Positions 18,127 to 24,954 of a stretch of DNA of 64,000 nucleotides are shown one piece after another; position 1 is the stretch's first letter, and every line of letters begins with the position of its first letter. Origin of the DNA: VFMC01 sp046331225 (GTDB taxonomy: Bacteria > Actinomycetota > Acidimicrobiia > Acidimicrobiales > Ilumatobacteraceae); NCBI GenBank assembly GCA_046331225.1, contig JAXLRF010000014.1:41078-105077 (forward strand), given 5' to 3'. The translations under genes were made by a program, and so were the position numbers. The notes beneath the pieces are model-generated. The model worked only from the letters and a program-made list of their open reading frames with translations. It made no database searches and was not told where the DNA came from.

Positions 18127-18407
18127 GCGATCCGGTGCCGGTGCCGGTGCCGGTGCGCATCCCCACGCCGCTGCGCTCGTACACGGGCGGGCGCAGCCAG
18201 GTCGAGGCCGTCGGCGCCACCGTCGGCGAACTGCTCGACGACCTCGACCGCCAGTTCCCCGGCCTCCGGTTCCGGATGGTCGACGAGCAGGGCAGGATGC
18301 GCCAGCACATGGTGGTGTTCCTGGGTCAGGACCGTTGCCGCGATCTGGCGGCTCCGCTCGCCGGCATCCCCGAGGTCGTGATCATGCAGGCCCTGTCGGG
18401 CGGCTGA
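18123..18407 (+). CDS. MoaD/ThiS-like ubiquitin-fold protein
   Basis: The 94-residue protein looks like a sulfur-carrier: VRIPTPLRSYTGG at the start, GATVGELLDDLDRQFPGL, and a C-terminal SGG. MoaD and ThiS are thiocarboxylated on the final glycine. No MoaE, ThiG or activating enzyme is nearby; the partner here is the beta-propeller gene, with a GTGA overlap. The N-terminus carries a short PVPVPVPV run. The fold assignment is fair; sulfur carriage is inference. Confidence 0.75.
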   Translation: MSDPVPVPVPVRIPTPLRSYTGGRSQVEAVGATVGELLDDLDRQFPGLRFRMVDEQGRMRQHMVVFLGQDRCRDLAAPLAGIPEVVIMQALSGG

Positions 18408-18533
18408 AGGCCAGGTCGCCGGGGGAGCGGCGTTCACCCGGCCGGGCGCGATCACTTCGGCGGTCGCGCACGGCAGACTGTCCGGCGCGTCCGGCGGCGG
18501 ATCGAGCCGCCCGTCACAGGAGTCCCCCACATC

Positions 18534-19667
18534 GTGCAGCCGATCGTTCGCGCCCCCCGCCGTCCCCACGCGACCCGTGCCCGTCGCAGCCTCTGCCTGG
18601 TGGTGCTCGGCGTCCTCGCCGCCACCGCGGCCTGCAGCAGCGACGACGAGTCGAGCGCGCCGACCACCACCGAGGTCGCGGCCACCACCACCGAGGCGGC
18701 CACCACGACCAGCTCGCCGTCGACCACGACGTCGTCGACGGCGGCACCCACCACCACCGAGGCGGTCACCACCACGACCGAGGCACCGGTGCCGGTGTAC
18801 CCGCTGACCGGTGTGCCGCTCACCGACCCGGCGATCGCCGCACTGCCGGCCCTCGTGGTGAAGATCGACAACGCCCCCGGCGCCCGCCCGCAGAGCGGGA
18901 TGAACGAGGCCGACATCGTGTTCGAGGAGATCGTCAACGACAACCTCACCCGGTTCGCCTTCGTGTTCCAGAGCCAGGCGGCCGACCCGGTGGGTCCCAT
19001 CCGCTCCGGCCGGCTGCAGGACATCGACCTGTTCGGCGCGTTCAACCATCCGCTGTTCGCGTGGAGCGGCGGCAACCGCACCGTCACCGACGCGATCCGT
19101 GCGAGCGACCTGGTCGACATCGGGCCCAGCCGAGCCGCGGTCTACTTCCGCTCGAGCGACCGCAAGGCGCCGCACAACCTGTACTCGAGCACCGGTGCAC
19201 TGTGGAGCCAGGCACCCGAGGGTTCGCAGCCGCCGCCCCAGCAGTTCAGCTACCGGAAGGCGGACGAGGCCGTGCAGGGCGTGCCCAGCCCCGGCGTGCT
19301 GGTGGCGCTCGACTCGATCGACGTGCGCTGGGACTGGGATGCAGCGGCCGGCCTGTACCGGCGCACGATGGAGAACCGGGTGCACGAGGACGCGCTCAGC
19401 GGCCCGGTCACCACCAACAACGTCGTGGTGCTCGAGATGAACTACCTGCCGGGCATCTCCGACAGCCCCGACGCACAGACGATCGGCACCGGCAAGGCGT
19501 TCGTCTTCACGGGTGGCAACTACGTCGAGGCCACCTGGTCGCGCGCCGACCGCCTCGCGCCGTTCACGCTGACCGCCACCGACGGCAGCATCGTCGAGCT
19601 CACGCCCGGCCGGACGTTCGTCGAGCTGCCCCGCGTCGACCACACGATCGCGATCCCCGCCTCCTGA
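18534..19667 (+). CDS. DUF3048 domain lipoprotein (YerB-like)
   Basis: The 377-residue product starts at GTG behind CAGGAG. It has an N-terminal signal (about 15-34) ending before a cysteine in ATAACSS, so a lipoprotein is likely though the lipobox is not canonical. A Thr/Ala-rich linker (~38-85) leads to a DUF3048 domain (PLTGVPLTD, VVKIDNAPGARPQSG, DIVFEE, VGPIRSGR, FAWSGGN). The substrate is unknown. The 126 bases upstream hold no gene. Confidence 0.88.
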   Translation: MQPIVRAPRRPHATRARRSLCLVVLGVLAATAACSSDDESSAPTTTEVAATTTEAATTTSSPSTTTSSTAAPTTTEAVTTTTEAPVPVYPLTGVPLTDPAIAALPALVVKIDNAPGARPQSGMNEADIVFEEIVNDNLTRFAFVFQSQAADPVGPIRSGRLQDIDLFGAFNHPLFAWSGGNRTVTDAIRASDLVDIGPSRAAVYFRSSDRKAPHNLYSSTGALWSQAPEGSQPPPQQFSYRKADEAVQGVPSPGVLVALDSIDVRWDWDAAAGLYRRTMENRVHEDALSGPVTTNNVVVLEMNYLPGISDSPDAQTIGTGKAFVFTGGNYVEATWSRADRLAPFTLTATDGSIVELTPGRTFVELPRVDHTIAIPAS

Positions 19668-19706
19668 ACCCCGCCTCCGGATCCGCGGGCCCGACGGGTC
19701 GGGGGA

Positions 19707-20489
19707 TCAGCCGGCGGCCGCCCACTCGCTCGCGCTGCGTACCCGTCGCGCGACCGTGAGCCGTTGCACGGCCTCGAGCGCGGCGTGGTCGCGAGGCAGG
19801 TGCAGCACCGGCAGCTCGGTCACCGCACCGAGCGCCGCGCCCGTCCCGATGTCGGCGCCCGCGCGCCGCGCCGCACTCTGCTGCTCGACACTGTCGATGC
19901 CGCTGATCGTCACCGACACGCCGGCCCGCCGCGCGGCGTTGATGATCCGCACGATGCGCGCACCGGTGCCCGACGTGGACCGTGGATCGACGTCGGGTGC
20001 GGGCAGGCGCAGGCGCGTGATCGGCAGTCGCTGTGCGAGCACGGCCTCGGCGTGCTCGAGCGTCGGGTCGCACGCGCCGACACCCACACCGAGCAGCGCG
20101 AGGCGTCGCAGGTGCACGTGCTGGTCGGGAGCACCGAGCACGTCGGCCGCGGGGAACACGAACCCGATCCGTGGTCCGGGCATGCGGTACTCGAGCATCG
20201 CCCAGGCGGCGTGGTCGGCCAACGCCGCGGCCTCCGACAGGCGCGCCTCGATCACGGCGAAGCGCATCGAGGCCCGACCCCGATCCGTGGCCACGAGGGT
20301 GTCGCACATGAGGCAGACCGCCTCGCGCAGGTGCTCGTCGAGCTCGCGTGCCGTGCTCGGCGTGCGGGTGCGGCCGAGTCGCCAGCCCACCACCGTGCCC
20401 GTGGCGAGATGCACGACGGGGCGATACCCCACCAGCACTCGATGATCCGCGTTGCGCGCGTCGTCCACCGACGCATTGTCGCAAGCCAC
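19707..20489 (-). CDS. Degenerate EAL-like protein
   Basis: The 260-residue protein follows an EAL phosphodiesterase outline: YRPVVHLATGTVVGWRL near residue 22 stands where QPIV.L.TG.VVG.EAL is expected, and GVSVTISGIDSVEQQSAARR near residue 195 stands where the helper loop GVETEEQ with the QG motif lies. The EAL triplet itself is replaced by WRL and the metal-binding acids are not recognisable, so catalysis of c-di-GMP breakdown is unlikely; binding or protein contact is possible. A palindrome (20518-20535) lies just upstream. Confidence 0.6.
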   Translation of the reverse strand: MACDNASVDDARNADHRVLVGYRPVVHLATGTVVGWRLGRTRTPSTARELDEHLREAVCLMCDTLVATDRGRASMRFAVIEARLSEAAALADHAAWAMLEYRMPGPRIGFVFPAADVLGAPDQHVHLRRLALLGVGVGACDPTLEHAEAVLAQRLPITRLRLPAPDVDPRSTSGTGARIVRIINAARRAGVSVTISGIDSVEQQSAARRAGADIGTGAALGAVTELPVLHLPRDHAALEAVQRLTVARRVRSASEWAAAG

Positions 20490-20517
20490 GCCGCGGTGCG
20501 GAGGGATGTCACGGAGA

Positions 20518-20535
20518 TTACGACGAACGTCGTAA
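20518..20535. promoter_or_regulatory. Inverted repeat upstream of the EAL-like gene
   Basis: TTACGAC and GTCGTAA flank GAAC: 7-bp perfect arms. It lies 29 bases upstream of the EAL-like start and 44 bases downstream of the response regulator stop. Operator or terminator stem; no T-run is present, and the AT-rich arm ends favour an operator. Confidence 0.45.
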
Positions 20536-20578
20536 CGAGAACCAGGGCAGCGGGCCGGCGCCGATGGTCGAACGGCCG

Positions 20579-21280
20579 TCAGCCGACGCGGATGAGGCCG
20601 TTGCGGATGGCGTAGCTGACAGCCTCGAGGCGCGAGTGCACGTTGAGCTTGCGGATGATGTTGTTGACGTGGTTGCGCACCGTGTTGACGCTCACGTACA
20701 GGTCGGCCGCGATCTGCTCGGTGGTGAGCCCGTCGGCGAGGCGGCGCAGCACCTCGGTCTCGCGGGCCGTCAGGGTCTCGGCCTGCACCGTGCCCGGTCG
20801 CAGCAGCTTGAGCACCCGGCTGAGCACACTGGGGGCGAAGGTGGCCTCGCCGCGGGCGACGGCCTGGATGCCGTCGACCAGTTCGTCGAGCCCCTGCTCT
20901 TTCAGCAGATAGCCGTGACAGCCGGCCTCGACGGCTCGCGACACCGACCAGTCGTCGCCCCAGGCGCTCACCACGAGCACCTTGGCCTCGGGGGCCTCGG
21001 CCAGGATGTCGGGGATGAACGAGGTGGTGTCGTCGCCGTCGGCGAGGCGCAGGTCGAGCACCACCACGTCGGGCGGACGGGCGGTGATCGCGTGCATCGC
21101 CTCGGTGCGCGAGCGCATGCAGCCGTCGACGCGGAACGAACCCGTGGCCTCGAGCGCCGCCGCGAGCGCCTGCGCGACCATGTCGTGGTCCTCGACGATC
21201 AACACGTCGATCCGATCGTCGCTGCGGGACTCGTCCACCGAGGCGATCCTAGGCGGACGACCGTCGGACGAGCCGGGCAT
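20579..21280 (-). CDS. NarL/LuxR-type response regulator
   Basis: The 233-residue two-domain regulator has a receiver domain (DVLIVEDHDMV, phosphoacceptor Asp76 in VVLDLRLADGD, lysine in YLLKEQG) and a C-terminal LuxR helix-turn-helix (LTARETEVLRRLADGLTTEQ then IAADLYVSVNTVRNHVNNI). No cognate kinase is adjacent, so it is an orphan here. GTG 21238, behind TAGGA, is a good alternative start and would remove 14 residues. It could be a motility or adaptation regulator, given its position at the edge of the flagellar cluster, but that is inference. Confidence 0.9.
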   Translation of the reverse strand: MPGSSDGRPPRIASVDESRSDDRIDVLIVEDHDMVAQALAAALEATGSFRVDGCMRSRTEAMHAITARPPDVVVLDLRLADGDDTTSFIPDILAEAPEAKVLVVSAWGDDWSVSRAVEAGCHGYLLKEQGLDELVDGIQAVARGEATFAPSVLSRVLKLLRPGTVQAETLTARETEVLRRLADGLTTEQIAADLYVSVNTVRNHVNNIIRKLNVHSRLEAVSYAIRNGLIRVG

Positions 21281-21464
21281 CGCCCCGACCCGGACCGGCT
21301 CGCGCCGTTCGGATTGCCGCGTTCGAGGGTCCGGCAACTGCTGTACTCGTGGCATCCACCTGGTCGATCGCGCTTCGTTCCAGCCGTCCGCCGAACACCC
21401 GAGCGGGCCGCTGCCCATCACCGCGCCCGCGGCACCCGCCCGCGCGCCCTGGTGGCGTGCCCCG

Positions 21465-22094
21465 GTGTTGTTCGTCGCGTGGGTCGGGCTCGGTGCGGGA
21501 CTCGCGACGGCCTGGGTGCTGCGCGACCGGATGCACGACGTGTTCGGCCCGTGGTGGTTCGTGGCCGTCCCGTTCGCGGTGCTCACGATCCTGATGCGGA
21601 CCCGGCCACGTCCCCCGAAGTCGGTGGCGCACCCGGCGATGCTGGTGCGCCGGGCGCCGTACCTGAGCTACCGGCCGGTGGCTCGCCCGCTCGGCCGCAA
21701 CGGCGGTCGGGGCACGGTGCCCAACGTGTTCGTCGACGGCGACAGCTTCGCTCGTGCGGCCTGGCCCGGTGCCGACCTCTCCGTGTCGCGCCGGTGGACG
21801 CTCGACGCGAGCGAACGCGTGGCGTCGCGCTTCGGCACGGACGTCGCGGTCGTGGTGGGTGCCGATGCCGCCGGCTCGCCCGGGCGCGTGCACGTCCGGG
21901 TCGCAGCAGTGCCTCGACACGGCACGATCCTCGATGCGCTGTGGGAGCTCGTGGCTCCCGTCGATCCGCGGTTGCCGATCCTCGTCGTCACCGACGACGT
22001 CGCCGCCACGCGTGCCGCCCAGGCGATGGGCGCGCAGGTGATGTCGTGTCGCGGGTGGATGACGCTCGCCGATCGGCTCACCGCCGCCGGCTGA
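21465..22094 (+). CDS. Two-span membrane protein with possible PIN/NYN-like domain
   Basis: I do not recognise a named family with certainty. GTG 21465 is the first standard start in the reading frame; CTG 21360 would add 35 residues. Two membrane spans (VLFVAWVGLGAGLATAWVL and WWFVAVPFAVLTILM) are followed by a soluble domain with VPNVFVDGDSF, TDVAVVVGADA, LPILVVTDDVAATRAAQ and AQVMSCRGWM. The spacing of the acidic strands resembles NYN/PIN ribonucleases (YacP-like). Divergent from the response regulator, convergent with the cheX-like gene. Confidence 0.55.
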   Translation: MLFVAWVGLGAGLATAWVLRDRMHDVFGPWWFVAVPFAVLTILMRTRPRPPKSVAHPAMLVRRAPYLSYRPVARPLGRNGGRGTVPNVFVDGDSFARAAWPGADLSVSRRWTLDASERVASRFGTDVAVVVGADAAGSPGRVHVRVAAVPRHGTILDALWELVAPVDPRLPILVVTDDVAATRAAQAMGAQVMSCRGWMTLADRLTAAG

Positions 22095-22115
22095 GCCCCG
22101 GTCAGCAGCGAGCGA

Positions 22116-22577
22116 TCAGGCGTGCTCGCGGACCTGGCACCCGATGGTGCCCCACGGCCCGATGAACGCCAGCTCGATCGTGAGCTTGCTGCCCGGCACG
22201 GTCTGCATGCCGTCGCTCACCACGGGCAGCGACAGCTTCCACGCGGTGTTGTCGTCGCTCACGGCACCCTTCAGGTTGCCGCCGATGATGTTGGCGAGCT
22301 CACCCATGATGTCGCGCACGTCGGCCTGCTCGACCTCGGCCGGATCCATGCCGAGCACCGAGGCGGTGCTGGCGGACGCGACCATGCGGTCGCAGTAGAG
22401 CAGCAACGTGGCGCTCCACGGACCGTGGATCGAGATCGACGAGCACATCACGTCCTCCGTGGGCACGACGTCGTCGATCGGGGCGAGCTCGCTGCCGACG
22501 AACGTGCTCCACGCCATCGACACCAGTTCGGCCACGACATGCGGCTCTGCCCCGTACGTGAGTTCTCCGGTCTGCAT
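22116..22577 (-). CDS. CheX-like chemotaxis phosphatase
   Basis: The 153-residue protein resembles CheX/CheC-type proteins that dephosphorylate CheY-P. Seen are the motif region DIMGELANIIGGNLKGAVS, which contains the E..N helix signature of the family, and the strands VMCSSISIHGPW and LTIELAFIGPWGTIGC. The start is clear: GAGGAGGGACCAGATG. It lies apart from the cheBRY genes at 60-64 kb but next to flagellar genes, which fits a role in signal termination. Confidence 0.72.
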   Translation of the reverse strand: MQTGELTYGAEPHVVAELVSMAWSTFVGSELAPIDDVVPTEDVMCSSISIHGPWSATLLLYCDRMVASASTASVLGMDPAEVEQADVRDIMGELANIIGGNLKGAVSDDNTAWKLSLPVVSDGMQTVPGSKLTIELAFIGPWGTIGCQVREHA

Positions 22578-22712
22578 CTGGTCCCTCCTCAGGGGCTGAC
22601 TTGCAAGGCACTGCTCAGCCTGAATGTCCGCCCGGGAACCGTTCACGCCAGGGTCCTTCCTGCACACGGGTGACTGGACGACTCGCCGGCCGACCGGACG
22701 ATCCGTCACACC

Positions 22713-23483
22713 ATGCTGTCGATCGGTCCCATCGCCACCGTCGAGGCCCGGATCGCCGCACTCCGCCAGCGCATGAGCTTCACCGGCCCCGGCACGGTGA
22801 CGACCTCGTCGAGCGCCTCGCTGGCCGAGCAGTCGGCGAACGCCCTCGAGGTCACCCCCGACCCGTGGGCGTCGGGCTTCGACCCGTTCGGTGCCGCGTA
22901 TCAGCAGGCGCTCACCGACAAAGCGACCGCTGCGGCCGCAGCCGTGAGCAGCGGCCTCGGCAGCGGTGCGCAGTACGCCGGGTCGCTCGGCATCGAGTCG
23001 ATGCTCTCCGGCCTCTCGGGCAGCGGCGTCACGGCGGCCACCGGCGCGAGCGTCGGCCGCATCGGCGGCTTCGGCGACATGCCGGTGCCGGCCGAGCTGC
23101 AGCAGTACGGCAACGGTCGCCTGCCCGACGCGATGCTCCAGCCGATCGGGCAGGGCGGGCACCGCCTGTACGCACCCGCGGCCGAGGCGTGGAAGGCCGC
23201 CGTGCAGGCGGCCGCCGCCGACGGTGTCACGTTGCGCGTCACCGACTCGTACCGCACGTACGACCAGCAGGTCGACCTCGTCGAACGCAAGGGCCTGTAC
23301 TCACAGGGCGGCTACGGGGCCGAGCCGGGCACCTCCAACCACGGATGGGGCCTGGCCGTCGACGTCGACGTCACCGATCCGGCGACCCTGTCGTGGTGGC
23401 GGTCGAACGGCTACCGCTTCGGGTTCGTCGAGGCCGTGCCACGCGAGCCGTGGCACTGGGAGTTCCGCCCCACACAGGCCTGA
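22713..23483 (+). CDS. VanY-type D,D-carboxypeptidase in flagellar context
   Basis: The 256-residue protein has an M15B peptidase domain in its last 110 residues: SYRTYDQQ, GTSNHGWGLAVDVD (zinc ligands His210, Asp217) and REPWHWEF (Glu245, His248). No signal peptide is visible. The N-terminus IATVEARIAALRQRM resembles that of the transglycosylase at 35316 (IDAVQARITAIELQL), so both may be exported through or docked on the flagellar apparatus and open the cell wall for the rod, as FlgJ does in proteobacteria. That role is inference. Confidence 0.8.
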   Translation: MLSIGPIATVEARIAALRQRMSFTGPGTVTTSSSASLAEQSANALEVTPDPWASGFDPFGAAYQQALTDKATAAAAAVSSGLGSGAQYAGSLGIESMLSGLSGSGVTAATGASVGRIGGFGDMPVPAELQQYGNGRLPDAMLQPIGQGGHRLYAPAAEAWKAAVQAAAADGVTLRVTDSYRTYDQQVDLVERKGLYSQGGYGAEPGTSNHGWGLAVDVDVTDPATLSWWRSNGYRFGFVEAVPREPWHWEFRPTQA

Positions 23484-23502
23484 CCCCGTCGCCGGGAGCG
23501 AT

Positions 23503-23529
23503 GGGGGAACGGCGGGGGAACGGCGGGGG
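23503..23529 (+). repeat. Short G-rich direct repeat upstream of fliC
   Basis: GGGGGAACGGC occurs twice in tandem (23503-23513, 23514-23524), then a partial third copy GGGGG. It lies just ahead of the putative fliC promoter. Function unknown. Confidence 0.6.
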
Positions 23530-23545
23530 ATTCACCGCCGAGACC

Positions 23546-23575
23546 CGTGCAGCGGCTCCGAGGGTCCGAACAGTG
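23546..23575 (+). promoter_or_regulatory. Putative flagellar-class promoter of fliC
   Basis: CGTGCA, an 18-base spacer, then ACAGTG. The hexamer is one of nine ACAGT(C/G) boxes before flagellar or chemotaxis units in this window. It lies 73 bases before the fliC start. Confidence 0.5.
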
Positions 23576-23602
23576 ATGAGGGCCCAACCAGGGCAGGGTT
23601 CG

Positions 23603-23644
23603 ACGGACCGAACCCGCACCATCAACCCCACACGGAGGTAGGGA
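23603..23644 (+). promoter_or_regulatory. Candidate CsrA-binding sites in fliC leader
   Basis: Three ANGGA motifs occur in the leader: ACGGA (23603-23607), ACGGA (23632-23636) and AGGGA (23640-23644); the last two cover the ribosome-binding site just before ATG 23649. CsrA and its antagonist FliW are encoded at 45866-46633. Binding is inference from the known FliW-CsrA-flagellin switch. Confidence 0.5.
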
Positions 23645-23648
23645 AGAA

Positions 23649-24830
23649 ATGCGTATCAACCAGAACGTGATGGCCAACAACGCCTCACGTAACCTCGCCG
23701 GCACCAGCGTCCAGCTCGGCAAGAGCCTCGAGAAGTTGTCCTCGGGTTTCCGCATCAACCGTGCAGCGGACGACGCCGCCGGCCTGGTGATCAGCCAGGG
23801 CCTGCGCGCTCAGACCAGCGGCCTCAAGCAGGCCACCCGCAACGCCCAGGACGGCATCAGCGTCGTCCAGACGGCTGAAGGTGCGCTCAACGAGGTCCAC
23901 ACCATGCTCAACCGCATGCGTGACCTGGCCGTGCAGTCGGCCAACACCGGTGCCAACGACTCGGCTGCCCGCAGCGCTGCGCAGGCCGAGATCACGGCGC
24001 TCTCGACCGAGATCACCCGCATCTCGTCCACCACGAAGTTCGGTGCGACGACCCTCCTCGACGGTTCGTACGGTGTGAGCCCTGCGAAGGTGACGGGCTT
24101 CGACGTCGACAACGCGATCACCCACACTGCTGGCGACGGCTTCCAGATCAACATCAACGGTACGGGCAACGTGACGGTCGCCCTCCCGGCGATGGCCGGC
24201 GTGACCGGCTCGTCGGCTGCTGGTGCGATCGAAGGCGCGATCAACAGCGCCCTGTCGGCGGCGGGCAACGCCTTCGCCGGCAAGGTGAAGGTCAACTCGC
24301 AGAGCGTCGGCGCCGGTGCCGCCCTCACCATCGAGGTCTCGGGGCTCGCCGCCACGCAGACCTTCACCCTCACCGATGGCACGGGCACCCCGCTGGCCGA
24401 CATGGGCCTGACGGGCAGCATCACGGCGGCGACGGGTACCGGCGGCACCTTCCAGGTGGGCGCCAACTCGGGCGAGACCGTGAGCCTCAGCATCGCGAGC
24501 GTCTCGGCGACCACCCTCGCAGTGAACGCCCTGAACGTCACCACCGATGCCGGTGCCGCCTCGGCCATCACGGCCCTCGACTCCGCCATCTCGACGGTGT
24601 CGAGCACCCGTGGCAACCTCGGTGCGTTGCAGAACCGCTTCGAGTCGATGATCAACAACCTGCAGGTCACCACCGAGAACCTGTCGGCCTCCGAGAGCCG
24701 TATCCGTGACACGGACATGGCCCAGGAGATGGTCAGCTTCACGAAGAACCAGGTCCTGCAGCAGGCCGGCACGGCGATGCTGTCGCAGGCCAACCAGATC
24801 CCGCAGACGATCCTGTCGCTCCTGCGCTGA
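23649..24830 (+). CDS. fliC: Flagellin
   Basis: Filament subunit, 393 residues. The conserved N-terminal coiled region is present (MRINQNVMANNASRNL, SSGFRINRAADDAAGL, QDGISVVQTAEGALNE) and the C-terminal one too (LGALQNRFESMINNL, SESRIRDTDMAQEMV, ending QIPQTILSLLR). A variable middle of about 170 residues is rich in Thr/Ala/Gly. Preceded by an ACAGTG box and by two ANGGA motifs on the ribosome-binding site, and followed by a strong terminator. Single flagellin gene in the window. Confidence 0.98.
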   Translation: MRINQNVMANNASRNLAGTSVQLGKSLEKLSSGFRINRAADDAAGLVISQGLRAQTSGLKQATRNAQDGISVVQTAEGALNEVHTMLNRMRDLAVQSANTGANDSAARSAAQAEITALSTEITRISSTTKFGATTLLDGSYGVSPAKVTGFDVDNAITHTAGDGFQININGTGNVTVALPAMAGVTGSSAAGAIEGAINSALSAAGNAFAGKVKVNSQSVGAGAALTIEVSGLAATQTFTLTDGTGTPLADMGLTGSITAATGTGGTFQVGANSGETVSLSIASVSATTLAVNALNVTTDAGAASAITALDSAISTVSSTRGNLGALQNRFESMINNLQVTTENLSASESRIRDTDMAQEMVSFTKNQVLQQAGTAMLSQANQIPQTILSLLR

Positions 24831-24849
24831 TCCTCGATACCCAGGTGGA

Positions 24850-24876
24850 GGGGGGTCCGGCAGCGCCGGGCCCCCC
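24850..24876 (+). terminator. Terminator after fliC
   Basis: GGGGGGTCCGGC and GCCGGGCCCCCC form a 12-bp stem with one G-U wobble and an AGC loop, 20 bases after the flagellin stop; TTCGCTCATT follows. Strong stem, weak T-run. Confidence 0.8.
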
Positions 24877-24954
24877 TTCGCTCATTCCGACCAGATCCCA
24901 CCCAGCGTGTGCGTCTTGACGAGCGCCACGCCCTGAGCGCCGAAGGAGACCGAC

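Noticed and set aside
18476..18481. ACAGTC box near the DUF3048 gene
   Set aside because: It is in reverse orientation (GACTGT on +) with no - strand gene downstream of it nearby, so it is treated as background.
19690..19703. Terminator between DUF3048 and the EAL-like gene
   Set aside because: Only a 5-bp CCCGA/TCGGG stem without T-run; too weak to list.
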